Below, piece by piece: positions 25,629 to 33,936 of a stretch of 64,000 nt of DNA (positions are counted from its first letter, which is position 1; every line of letters begins with the position of its first letter). Under the pieces are notes generated by a model. The model was not told where the DNA came from. It worked only from the letters and a program-made list of their open reading frames with translations, and searched no databases. Origin of the DNA: an uncultured Nioella sp. (GTDB lineage Bacteria; Pseudomonadota; Alphaproteobacteria; Rhodobacterales; Rhodobacteraceae); contig CANMJH010000002.1 of assembly GCA_947498125.1 (NCBI GenBank), positions 124,001 through 188,000 of the forward strand, read 5' to 3'. The position numbers and the translations under genes are program-made.

Positions 25629-27115
25629 CGTCGCAGATCCGATTGGCCGTAGTTGCAACGGCGGCGCAGAACGTAGCCATTCTTGATGAATTACGCACCG
25701 TCGGAGCAGACCAGATTGAGCATATCGTGCATCTGGGCGGCAAGGATGCTGACTTTAAGGCAAACACTTTTTTCCGAATGCGCGCCATCAAGGGACGGCG
25801 CGGCGACTTAATGGAGAACGACCAGTTTACGGGCGCGGCGCGCGCGCTTGAAACATCGCCCGAAATGTTTTCCGCACAGATCGAAGCCATAGACAATCTG
25901 ACACGCGGATCAGATCACATGGCCTTTAAGCATCACGGTCTACAGGATGTGCAAGACTACCAACATGTGACCCATATTGCGCATGACGTGATGGGGCGGA
26001 TGCTGATCGAAGAGGGCATCACCCACGTGCTATTCTTTGATATGCCGCATATGTTTTATGACACTTGCCTACGGCAGGCCGCCGAAGCGTTGAAGCTTAA
26101 GGTGCTGATCCTACGGCAGAGCTTTTTCCCAAGGCAGTTTTTCTCAATGCACTCGGCCTATGATCAGGGTCATATTGCACCACGCCCCAGCGATGACGAT
26201 GCGGCGTCGGTTGATTTGCCTGAAGTTGGAGAAGAGCTTTTCTATATGAAAGGCATCAAGCAAGAACGCGAAGCGGGGGGTAAACTTTCTCTGCGCGGGC
26301 TCGGGCTAATGCTGGCGCATTTCATGGTCAATGATCCACTAAAGCTGCTTAACCCCGTCTATATGGCACGGCTCATATCGCGGATGCGTCGCATTGCGGC
26401 CCGACTGCCAAAATGGCGTGACCCCTATTTCTACTTCTTTCACACCGATCATTTGGCCTATTTCGAGTATTTGGCCGAAGTGGAAGAAAGCGAACCGGAT
26501 CTTGAACAGCCCTTTGTTTATTTCCCCCTGCAAATGCAGCCCGAGATGACAACAAGCGCGCTTGGTGGGCGCTTTCGCGATCAGGTATTAGCGATTGAAC
26601 GACTGGCCGAGATGCTGCCCGAGGGGCATTTGATCTATGTGAAGGAAAATCCAAAGCAAACGGGCAAGTTGCGCTCCCCCCTATTTTTCCATCGTCTCAA
26701 TCGGATAAAGCAGGTTCGGCTTATGCCGAGCCACGCAAATAGTCAGGAGCTTATGGGCCGGGCTGTCGCGACCGCAAACGTGTCAGGCACAGTCGGCTGG
26801 GAAGCGCTGCTGGCAGGCAAGCCAGTGATCAGTTTTGGTGCAGGTTGGTGGTCTGACGCGCCGGGTGTTACGCGATACAGGGGCGGATTATCCTGGGAAG
26901 AGGTCACCCAAAACGCACCGACTCGCAAGGCTTTGCAGCGCTACGCGGGAGTTTTGCAGGCGCGCAGTCACGTAGGCAATGTGCAACGCCATTTTGCACG
27001 GGCCGATGGCGACTTATCCAATGAGGAGAACGCAAAAATCGTAGCCAAGACCGTTTTGGCCCTGCTTGCGGGGCAAGAGGCCCTAAGCTTTGACGCAAGA
27101 GAGTTTACGCCATGA
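25625..27115 (+). CDS. Capsule-synthesis/KpsS-like protein, probable glycosyltransferase
   Basis: A 496-residue soluble protein whose C-terminal half resembles capsule polysaccharide proteins of the KpsS/KpsC type (GT-B-like fold): PFVYFPLQMQPEMTTSAL, IYVKENPKQTG, VRLMPSHANSQELM, TANVSGTVGWEALLAGKPVISFG. The N-terminal third is not recognised. In this operon it is a good candidate for a pseudaminic acid transferase or for an acceptor-building enzyme. It is coupled by four-base overlaps to the DMT gene upstream and to pseF downstream. It is not a Maf-type flagellin glycosyltransferase by any motif I can see. Confidence 0.7.
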   Translation: MTSQIRLAVVATAAQNVAILDELRTVGADQIEHIVHLGGKDADFKANTFFRMRAIKGRRGDLMENDQFTGAARALETSPEMFSAQIEAIDNLTRGSDHMAFKHHGLQDVQDYQHVTHIAHDVMGRMLIEEGITHVLFFDMPHMFYDTCLRQAAEALKLKVLILRQSFFPRQFFSMHSAYDQGHIAPRPSDDDAASVDLPEVGEELFYMKGIKQEREAGGKLSLRGLGLMLAHFMVNDPLKLLNPVYMARLISRMRRIAARLPKWRDPYFYFFHTDHLAYFEYLAEVEESEPDLEQPFVYFPLQMQPEMTTSALGGRFRDQVLAIERLAEMLPEGHLIYVKENPKQTGKLRSPLFFHRLNRIKQVRLMPSHANSQELMGRAVATANVSGTVGWEALLAGKPVISFGAGWWSDAPGVTRYRGGLSWEEVTQNAPTRKALQRYAGVLQARSHVGNVQRHFARADGDLSNEENAKIVAKTVLALLAGQEALSFDAREFTP

Positions 27116-27804
27116 ACCGGATCGCCATTATCCCTGCACGGGGCGGATCAAAGCGCATTCCGCGAAAGAACGTTAAGCCCTTCCTTGGAACCCCCATGTT
27201 GGCGTGGCCAATTGCGGCCGCGAAAGCCTCGGGCATTTTTGACAAGATCGTCGTCTCGACCGATGACGCCGACATTGCCGATGCGGCCCAAGCGGCCGGC
27301 GCCGAGGCGCTGATGCGCCCCAAAGCGCTGGCTGACGATCTGACAGGCGTTGTGCCAGTCGTGCGCCATGCGATCGAGGCAAAGGGCCGAGAGGCAGACG
27401 CCGCGTGCCTAATTTACGCAACCGCACCGTTTCTGCGGGCCGTAGATTTGCAGCGTGGGTTCGAGGGCCTTCAAAAGGCGTCGTTCTCGTTATCCGTCAC
27501 CAGTTTTCCGTTCCCTATTCAACGTGCGCTATTGGAGGATGACGCGGGTCGCATTGCGATGTTCCAACCCGAGCATGCACAAACCCGCAGTCAGGATTTG
27601 CCCGAAGCCTTTCATGATGCGGCATTATTTGCTTGGGGAACGCGCGCAGCGTGGCTATCGCAAACACCACTTTACGGAAGCGAAACCGTCCCGGTCGTGA
27701 TCCCTCGGCATTTGGTGCAGGACGTGGACACGCCCGAAGATTGGACGCGCGCCGAATATATGGCCCGTGCCCTGATCGAGGCGGGTGAAATTTCCGCGCC
27801 TTGA
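27112..27804 (+). CDS. pseF: Pseudaminic acid cytidylyltransferase
   Basis: PseF activates pseudaminic acid to CMP-Pse. The 230-residue length fits. The nucleotide-binding start NRIAIIPARGGSKRIPRKNV is the CMP-sugar synthetase signature, followed by KPFLGTPMLAWPIAAAKASG and VVSTDDADIADAAQAAGAE. LVQDVDTPEDWTRAEYM is the typical end. NeuA or LegF are alternatives; PseF is preferred because pseI, pseB and pseC lie close by. Overlaps the upstream gene by four bases and is 30 bases from pseI. Confidence 0.88.
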   Translation: MNRIAIIPARGGSKRIPRKNVKPFLGTPMLAWPIAAAKASGIFDKIVVSTDDADIADAAQAAGAEALMRPKALADDLTGVVPVVRHAIEAKGREADAACLIYATAPFLRAVDLQRGFEGLQKASFSLSVTSFPFPIQRALLEDDAGRIAMFQPEHAQTRSQDLPEAFHDAALFAWGTRAAWLSQTPLYGSETVPVVIPRHLVQDVDTPEDWTRAEYMARALIEAGEISAP

Positions 27805-27834
27805 CGGGGCGACGGCATCACGCGAAAAGTCGAT

Positions 27835-28890
27835 ATGATCGAGCCTGTTCAAATTGAAAACTTCACTCTCGGCGAGGGGCAGAAAAGCTTCCTCATTGCT
27901 GAGCTGTCTGCCAACCATGATCGCGATCTGGATCTGGCGCTAAATCTGGTGGATATCGCCGCCGATGCTGGATGGGATTGCGTTAAATTCCAGACCTACA
28001 ACGCAGATAGTTTGACGGTTCCGTCCTCGCATTCGTCGATGAAAATCGACAAGGTTTGGGGAACGGACAATCTCTATGACCTCTACAATAACGCCGGCAT
28101 GCCGATGGAGTTTCATGCCCCGCTCTTTGAGCGCGCGCGCGAGCGCGGGCTGATCCCGTTCACCTCGGTTTATGATCCCCGCGACATGGATTTTGTCGAA
28201 GATCTGGGATGCGCGGTTTACAAGATTGCCTCATTCGAGATGACCTTTGACGATCTTCTGATCGAGATCGCGCAGACCGGCAAACCGATCATCATGTCGA
28301 CCGGAATGGCCAATCTAGGTGAGGTTGATCATGCGATGAACGTGCTGGAACAACACGGCGCAGGACCAGTGGTTTTGCTGCATTGCGTGTCCAGCTACCC
28401 TGCCCCAATTGAGGATGTGAACCTTGCCTCAATGGCGACGTTACGAGATCGTTTTCAGCGTCATGTCGGGTTTTCCGATCACACAATCGGTCCGGCTGTT
28501 GCCCTGACCGCAGCAGCGATGGGCGCGGTCGCAATCGAAAAGCATTTCACCGACGACATGACTCGACCCGGGCCGGATCACCGGTTTTCAGCGACCCCAG
28601 ACGTGATGAAGGAAATCGCCGAAGGCGTAAGGCTTGGCCATATTGCTCGGGGCGTCGATGGCAAAGAAACTGCCGCGGCCGAGCAAGGCAACCGTGACGC
28701 GTTTCGCCGTTCAGCATTTGCCCTGCGGGACCTGAAGGCGGGGGATGTTTTGGCACCTGCCGATTACAGATTTGTCCGGCCGAATGCCGGTGTCCCTGTC
28801 AGCGACAAACTTGCGTTGATTGATCGCCCCTTGTCGCGGGACGTTAAGAAATATGACCCGATTACCTATGAAGATCTGGCACCTAAATGA
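27835..28890 (+). CDS. pseI: Pseudaminic acid synthase
   Basis: PseI condenses a 2,4-diacetamido hexose with phosphoenolpyruvate. The protein has an N-terminal NeuB-type TIM barrel (LIAELSANHDRDLDLALNLV, KFQTYNADSLT, TSVYDPRDMDFVEDLG, KIASFEMTFDDLL) and a C-terminal SAF antifreeze-like domain from about residue 285. Length 351 is normal. HHHCV-type metal ligands are in ALEKHFTDD-like and GFSDHTIGP segments. PseI is favoured over NeuB and LegI by synteny with pseB and pseC; sequence alone distinguishes them only by fine details. It overlaps the next gene by four bases. Confidence 0.9.
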   Translation: MIEPVQIENFTLGEGQKSFLIAELSANHDRDLDLALNLVDIAADAGWDCVKFQTYNADSLTVPSSHSSMKIDKVWGTDNLYDLYNNAGMPMEFHAPLFERARERGLIPFTSVYDPRDMDFVEDLGCAVYKIASFEMTFDDLLIEIAQTGKPIIMSTGMANLGEVDHAMNVLEQHGAGPVVLLHCVSSYPAPIEDVNLASMATLRDRFQRHVGFSDHTIGPAVALTAAAMGAVAIEKHFTDDMTRPGPDHRFSATPDVMKEIAEGVRLGHIARGVDGKETAAAEQGNRDAFRRSAFALRDLKAGDVLAPADYRFVRPNAGVPVSDKLALIDRPLSRDVKKYDPITYEDLAPK

Positions 28891-29303
28891 GGCTACGCAA
28901 GGCCACCATCGAGGATGCAAGGCGGCTGTTTGAATGGCGCAATGACCCTGTCACGCGGGCCGTGTCAGTCAACCAGACGCCGGTGGACTGGCACGATCAT
29001 CTGGCCTGGCTTATGCAGAGTTTGGATAGCCCCCTTCGTGAAATCCTAATAGCCGAAGATGGGGTGCCGCTTGGCACTGTGCGGCTGGACAAGGACATCC
29101 GCACCGAGGTTTCGATCACCCTCGCCCCGGCAGCGCGCGGACATGGCCAAGGGGCCGTAATTTTGCAATTGGCGACAGCGGGCACAGGCCCGTTCGTGGC
29201 CCGGATAAGACCCGATAACAAGGCCAGTCAAAAGGTCTTTGAAAAGGCCGGATTTTCGTTCACCCATCATGCCGATGGCATGAATTGGTATCTCAAACAT
29301 TAA
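28887..29303 (+). CDS. GNAT N-acetyltransferase (PseH-like)
   Basis: A 138-residue acetyltransferase of the GNAT fold: LRKATIEDARRLFEWRNDPV, the acetyl-CoA loop ITLAPAARGHGQGAVI, and the C-terminal RPDNKASQKVFEKAGFSF. By position between pseI and the end of the operon it is expected to acetylate the 4-amino group of the UDP-linked altrosamine intermediate (PseH reaction). It is short compared with PseH of Campylobacter, but the core is complete. An alternative is acetylation of another sugar in the same glycan. Confidence 0.78.
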   Translation: MRLRKATIEDARRLFEWRNDPVTRAVSVNQTPVDWHDHLAWLMQSLDSPLREILIAEDGVPLGTVRLDKDIRTEVSITLAPAARGHGQGAVILQLATAGTGPFVARIRPDNKASQKVFEKAGFSFTHHADGMNWYLKH

Positions 29304-29318
29304 AGAAGGATCAGGGAC

Positions 29319-29522
29319 ATGACCCCCGAACAGATCGAAGAAAAACTGAAACTCATCGACGCGATCGAGCAAGTTCGGACGAAAAATAACGTCAATTGGA
29401 TGAACCTATTGCGCGTTGCTTTGCGTGCCGATCCCGAAGGCACATTGGAATTGGTTCGCGAGATTAACACCAAGGATAATGAGATTTCCGAGCTTTTCGC
29501 CAAGCTGGGTGAGGCAGTTTAA
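29319..29522 (+). CDS. Small helical protein at the end of the pse operon
   Basis: A 67-residue acidic, fully helical protein without a known family: EQIEEKLKLIDAIEQVRTKN, NVNWMNLLRVALRADPEGTL, and a C-terminal NEISELFAKLGEAV. AAGGATCAGGGAC provides a ribosome-binding region 15 bases after the acetyltransferase stop. It is followed directly by a terminator, so it is the last gene of the plus-strand operon. Clean reading frame and coding-like composition argue it is real; its function may be structural or an accessory to a glycosyltransferase, which is inference. Confidence 0.65.
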   Translation: MTPEQIEEKLKLIDAIEQVRTKNNVNWMNLLRVALRADPEGTLELVREINTKDNEISELFAKLGEAV

Positions 29523-29523
29523 C

Positions 29524-29546
29524 ACCTCGTGTGACGAGGCGTTTTC
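29524..29546 (+). terminator. Terminator of the plus-strand pse operon
   Basis: CCTCGT-GTG-ACGAGG hairpin followed by CGTTTT, three bases after the stop of the small gene. The converging minus-strand gene ends 38 bases further on. Confidence 0.75.
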
Positions 29547-29584
29547 CTGAGAAATAGCATCGCCACAATTAGCCTTCACAAGGG

Positions 29585-30655
29585 TCAACGTGTGGCTGCA
29601 AAGGTCTCTATGGCGTCGGCAGCAGCTCTTAAATTAGCTTCGATGACGCCATAGCGCTGACAAACAGTATCGAATTTGGGCTGGAATCGCGCCGGGTTGG
29701 ATAAGAACTCCGATAGGTTCGATAGCCCTTCGATCTGTGGAAGCGCCGCAAATTCTTCGGTGTCATTCGCAAAAACCGCTGTGGGTTTTTCCATGTAAAG
29801 CCCGTCGAGTAGCGCTGTTGAGGGCGTCGAAATCAACGAATCAGAAATGGCAAGCATGTCAGTCATGCTGAGGCCCTTAAAGGCCCCCGAATATTGACGC
29901 GAGAATAAGATATTTGGGTGGGCTTGTTCCAATTCGTCTTCAATCTTGGCGACTTCTCCGCGCTTCTTGCCGCGATGGGCGCGAATAACGGCCAATTGAT
30001 CTGGGGATGAAGCTGCAAAACCGGCAACCATTTCGTAGAAAGCTTCGATTTTTTCTTGTGAGAACCGGTTCTCCCAGCGGAAGGAATGGCAAAAGAGCAC
30101 CGTTTTCGCGTAGCTTTTGACGGCTTTTGCTCCCGCATCAGACAAAGGGGCGGGGCCGAATAGCGCAGGGCGTAGAAAGCCAGTGGCCCTTGTTCGGCCA
30201 ATGTGATCCGCAAAAATGCCAGGATTGGCTTCCTCAAAAAGCAAAACGAGGTCGGAGGCCCAATCCGGCGTTTGATCATCCACATAGGTTAGCCCACGCT
30301 GAACAACGCCGTGCTGTACGTAAATATGGGGTATGCCGCGCGCCGAAATGCGTTTCAATCTGGCGGCATGGCCAGAGGTATCACTGGCAGGATCGGTCAG
30401 GCCGATATGCAGATCGAAGCGATCAAAAAACGGCCAGCTTGCCATTTTCAGGATACGATTGGGCCAAACCGAAAATGGAATGCCACTGGCCTGAAGGCGC
30501 GCGCGAATACGAGAATCTCGTCGCAAAAGGGCGGTGGTGGCGAACAAGACAGGCTGGACTTCGCCACGCTTGTGCAAAACCTCAAGTAAAGGAAACAAGG
30601 CTTCCATATCCGGCAGCCCATTCAGATAGGCCCCAAGCCGTTTGAGGGCGGTCAT
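29585..30655 (-). CDS. GT-B-like protein of the pse locus, probable glycosyltransferase
   Basis: A 356-residue soluble protein. The pattern GIPHIYVQHGVVQRGLTYVDDQ, AVIRAHRGKKRGEVAKIED, and SDSLISTPSTALLDGLYMEKPTAV resembles CDP-glycerol glycerophosphotransferase and other GT-B folds. It is not PseG, whose start (RADASxxIGTGHVMR-type) is absent. Its start overlaps the pseC stop by four bases, so it is the third gene of the pseB-pseC operon. A role as pseudaminyl or other sugar transferase is plausible from context only. Earlier parts of the protein (VLFATTALLRRDSRIRARL) fit a Rossmann-like N-terminal half. Confidence 0.68.
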   Translation of the reverse strand: MTALKRLGAYLNGLPDMEALFPLLEVLHKRGEVQPVLFATTALLRRDSRIRARLQASGIPFSVWPNRILKMASWPFFDRFDLHIGLTDPASDTSGHAARLKRISARGIPHIYVQHGVVQRGLTYVDDQTPDWASDLVLLFEEANPGIFADHIGRTRATGFLRPALFGPAPLSDAGAKAVKSYAKTVLFCHSFRWENRFSQEKIEAFYEMVAGFAASSPDQLAVIRAHRGKKRGEVAKIEDELEQAHPNILFSRQYSGAFKGLSMTDMLAISDSLISTPSTALLDGLYMEKPTAVFANDTEEFAALPQIEGLSNLSEFLSNPARFQPKFDTVCQRYGVIEANLRAAADAIETFAATR

Positions 30656-31815
30656 GCGAGGGCGGCGCGCAGGGCCTCGATCACGCGATCCTGTTTGGCG
30701 TCATCCAGACCGAAATAAAGCGGGATGGATATCGCACGGTCGTAGTACCGTTCGCTCACTGGGAAATCCCCACGCCTAAACCCAAGGCGTTGATAGTCAG
30801 GCTGGGTGTGGACGGGGATATAGTGAACGTTAACCCCGATATTTGCGGCACGAAGCGCATCAAACACCTGACGTCTTGTTCTGTTGGTTCGATCTGTGTC
30901 GATCAATATGGGATAAAGGTGCAGCGCCGAATGGCTATCAGGGTTTTGCCATGGCGTTATTAGCGGCAAGCCCCCTAAAAGGTCATCGTACCGCTTGGCC
31001 AATTTGTGACGATGGGCAACGAATTCAGCCAAACGGAGGGTCTGGCTGGCCCCAAGCGCGGCTTGCATTTCGGTCATACGATAGTTGAGGCCAAGCGCGA
31101 CCTGATCGTATTCCCAAGGCTCGGGATTTTGGTTTTCCATCAGGCCTGCGTCGCGGGTCACGCCATGACTGCGGAAAAGGTCCATCTTTTTGGCAAGATC
31201 CGGGTTTTGCGTCGTTGCAATACCGCCCTCGGCCGATGTGATTATTTTGACAGGGTGGAAGCTGAAGACCGCGATGTCCGAAAACTCGCAAGCGCCGATG
31301 GGGGTGCCGTTATAGCTGCCACCAATCGCGTGACTGGCATCTTCGATCACTTTGATGCCATGGGCACGTGCAATGGCGCCAATCGCTTTCATATTCGCCG
31401 ATTGCCCGGCGAAATGAACAGGAATAATGATATCGGGCTTGCGTGTGGCACTGGCCAGTTTTGCCTGAAGCGCAGCAGGGTCCATGCAATAATCATTGTC
31501 GCGGATATCGACGAAGTCCACATCCGCCCCGCAAAGTCGCCCGACATTGGCAGTGGCCACAAAGGTATTGGGCACCGTCCACAGCAATCCGCCCGGCCCC
31601 AGCCCAAGCGCCAGGCAGGCAATGTGCAAGGCCGACGTGGCTGAGTTCACAGCGACAGCATGAGCCGCGCTGGTCGCGGCTGCAATCGCGGCTTCAAACT
31701 CGGGCACTTTGGGGCCTTGGGTCAGAAAATCAGAGCGCAATACATCAACAACAGCGGCAATATCATCTTCCGAGATATCTTGCCGGCCATAGGGGATGAA
31801 GGGCGCGTCTGTCAT
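30652..31815 (-). CDS. pseC: UDP-4-amino-4,6-dideoxy-N-acetyl-altrosamine transaminase
   Basis: PseC is a PLP-dependent DegT/DnrJ aminotransferase that aminates the 4-keto sugar made by PseB. Length is 387 residues. FIPYGRQDISEDDIAAVVDV opens it; HFAGQSANMKAIGAIARAHG and VIEDASHAIGGSYNG hold the PLP contacts; VFSFHPVKIITSAEGGIA contains the Schiff-base lysine. LNYRMTEMQAALG is the family signature. The ATG at 31815 shares one base with the pseB stop (TGATG), so the two are coupled. Confidence 0.92.
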   Translation of the reverse strand: MTDAPFIPYGRQDISEDDIAAVVDVLRSDFLTQGPKVPEFEAAIAAATSAAHAVAVNSATSALHIACLALGLGPGGLLWTVPNTFVATANVGRLCGADVDFVDIRDNDYCMDPAALQAKLASATRKPDIIIPVHFAGQSANMKAIGAIARAHGIKVIEDASHAIGGSYNGTPIGACEFSDIAVFSFHPVKIITSAEGGIATTQNPDLAKKMDLFRSHGVTRDAGLMENQNPEPWEYDQVALGLNYRMTEMQAALGASQTLRLAEFVAHRHKLAKRYDDLLGGLPLITPWQNPDSHSALHLYPILIDTDRTNRTRRQVFDALRAANIGVNVHYIPVHTQPDYQRLGFRRGDFPVSERYYDRAISIPLYFGLDDAKQDRVIEALRAALA

Positions 31816-32813
31816 CAAAAGTGACCTATTGTTGCGGCGTTTTCCTCGATCCAGGTTTGCAGATCGGCGACGGGCATCCAATCGGGATTTGTGTCCGATA
31901 CATAAGAGAAGCCTTCTGGAACCTTTTTGCCATCCTTAATTCGGATCGGATCGGCCGACCAATTGTGAATAGCAGGCAGGATCTTGAAATGCTCTTCATA
32001 CTCATAGGTATGCGCGGCATCTTCTTCGCCTATCATCTGCTCATGCAGTTTTTCGCCGGGACGCACGCCAACTACTTTGTGTTTGAAACCCGGAACGCAG
32101 GCTTCAGCAATGTCCATGATGGTCATTGAAGGGATTTTCTTAACGTAAACTTCGCCGCCAATCATGTCTTCGAAGGCATGCCAGACCAGCTCAACCCCTT
32201 GTGGCAGAGTGATCATGAAGCGAGTCATACGCGGATCCGTGATGGGCAGGTCCGATGTTGGGTTCAGAGACTTGAAGAACGGAATGACCGAACCGCGCGA
32301 CCCCATAACGTTGCCGTACCGCACAACGGCAAACCTGCACCCATCAGCGCCCGCATAGGAATTGCCCGAAACAAAAAGCTTGTCCGAGGCCAGCTTGGTC
32401 GCACCGTAAAGGTTCACGGGAGATGAGGCTTTGTCCGTCGACAGCGCAACACATTTTTTAACACCCTTGTCGATACATGCATCGATCAAGTTCATCGCGC
32501 CATTGATGTTAGTTTTCACGCATTCGAACGGGTTATATTCCGCCGTTGGCACGATTTTGGTGGCCGCAGCGTGAACCACATAATCGACACCGTCCAAAGC
32601 GCGGTAAAGCCGATCACGATCCCGCACATCACCGATAAAAAACCGAACCCGAGGGTCGTCGCCAAATTTCTTGGCCATCTCCCACTGTTTCATCTCATCG
32701 CGTGAATAGATGATCAGGCGGGCGGGGTCATATTTCTCAAGCGTCATCGGCACGAAATGCGATCCGAAGGATCCGGTGCCGCCAGTCAGCAGGATTGAGG
32801 CGTGTTTTTCCAT
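31815..32813 (-). CDS. pseB: UDP-N-acetylglucosamine 4,6-dehydratase (inverting)
   Basis: PseB starts the pseudaminic acid route by dehydrating UDP-GlcNAc with C5 inversion. The 332-residue length and the start ILLTGGTGSFGSHFVPMTL (NAD loop) are typical. VDYVVHAAATKIVPTAEYNP contains the region with the unusual catalytic Lys/Thr of this family, replacing the classical Tyr dyad partially. NPTSDLPITDPRMTRFMIT and GVRPGEKLHEQMI are diagnostic of the FlaA1/PseB type. The ATG at 32813 was chosen over an earlier in-frame start (32999) that would add an implausible basic tail. Confidence 0.93.
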   Translation of the reverse strand: MEKHASILLTGGTGSFGSHFVPMTLEKYDPARLIIYSRDEMKQWEMAKKFGDDPRVRFFIGDVRDRDRLYRALDGVDYVVHAAATKIVPTAEYNPFECVKTNINGAMNLIDACIDKGVKKCVALSTDKASSPVNLYGATKLASDKLFVSGNSYAGADGCRFAVVRYGNVMGSRGSVIPFFKSLNPTSDLPITDPRMTRFMITLPQGVELVWHAFEDMIGGEVYVKKIPSMTIMDIAEACVPGFKHKVVGVRPGEKLHEQMIGEEDAAHTYEYEEHFKILPAIHNWSADPIRIKDGKKVPEGFSYVSDTNPDWMPVADLQTWIEENAATIGHF

Positions 32814-33093
32814 GTAAATGCTCGTCCAACTAGGGTCTTTGGCGTTCTTGCAGGCTTTGCGCCCGGGATCAAGCAATGCGGGGCAAACACTCGTGCAACG
32901 GCGCATTTGCGCGCTGGATAATGCCTTTGGGCCTCGAAATTTGATCGTGATCGTCGCCCGGAAAACCGAGCAAGTCGCCAAGTCAGGGCTGGACCGCACT
33001 GCTCAAGAGCGTCGAAACCTGGTTATGCAGGTCGACGAACAAGTGACTTGCCTGCGCCAGACAAGGGTCCGGCTGGTTGGACTGGCCACTGCA

Positions 33094-33849
33094 CTACCAG
33101 AACGCGAGGATACTATCGGTCAGAAGTTTGATCGCGGTGAGCGCAAGGAAACCATAAACAATTACGACAAAAACCTCTTGCTTAATGAACGCATGCAAAC
33201 GCGTTCCAACAAACACCCCAAGAACCAGCAAAGGTGCCAGAGCAAGGCTGGTTTGCAAGCTTTGCACTGTCATCGTGCCCGTCGCACCATAGGCAATGGT
33301 TTTGATCAAATTTAGGGAGAAAAAGAAGACCGTGTTCGTGCCCACGAACCACGTCTTGTCGAGTTTCTGCTGCAATAAATAACCTTTGATCGGTGGACCG
33401 CCGGCATGGGCCACGAAACTTGCAAACCCTGATAGAATTCCAAAGCTCCATACAACGATCTGTGGTGTCCGCCCCGGTTGGCGGTCCGCGTGCCTATTCA
33501 CCAGAAACTGGATGACAAAGACTGCAGCCAATAGGCCAATGAGGAGTCGAATGACATCGGCATTCATAAATTGAAACGTCACATTCCCCAAAACCAGCCC
33601 AATAAGGGCCGCTGGCAATAGGCCAAAAACAATCCGCCTGTCCCATGTCCAGCGATAACGCCAGACAATCAGAACGTCCATTGTCAGAAGAATGGGCATC
33701 ATCACCGCTGCCGCGAATTGCGGCGCGACGAAGAGCGACATCAGCGGCACGGCCATAACGCCCAACCCTCCGCCAAAGCCGCTTTTGGAAACCCCTGTCA
33801 GAAGGATAGCAAAAGCCGAGACAAGAAAGAACGGGAGGGTAAGGTCCAT
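33094..33849 (-). CDS. TSUP-family (TauE/SafE) permease
   Basis: A 251-residue membrane protein with about eight hydrophobic segments, typical of the sulfite/organosulfonate exporter family: FLVSAFAILLTGVSKSGFGG (first TSUP repeat with its GxSKSGFGGG-type motif), ASFVAHAGGPPIKGYLLQQK (second repeat). It likely exports sulfite or a related anion. It diverges from a LysR regulator starting 87 bases away, which probably controls it. The region between its end and pseB (32814-33093) shows no gene. Confidence 0.87.
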   Translation of the reverse strand: MDLTLPFFLVSAFAILLTGVSKSGFGGGLGVMAVPLMSLFVAPQFAAAVMMPILLTMDVLIVWRYRWTWDRRIVFGLLPAALIGLVLGNVTFQFMNADVIRLLIGLLAAVFVIQFLVNRHADRQPGRTPQIVVWSFGILSGFASFVAHAGGPPIKGYLLQQKLDKTWFVGTNTVFFFSLNLIKTIAYGATGTMTVQSLQTSLALAPLLVLGVFVGTRLHAFIKQEVFVVIVYGFLALTAIKLLTDSILAFW

Positions 33850-33936
33850 GTGATCCGCTTTATTGATGGTTCAACACACAGATAGAGGACATCCAAAAAT
33901 CATTGAAATAATCTTTTTTGGCTCTAAAAAACTAGT

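Noticed and set aside
32814-33315. Open frame reaching across the gap between pseB and the TSUP gene
   Set aside because: Most of it is antisense to the TSUP gene and the intergenic part shows no coding character or family motif.
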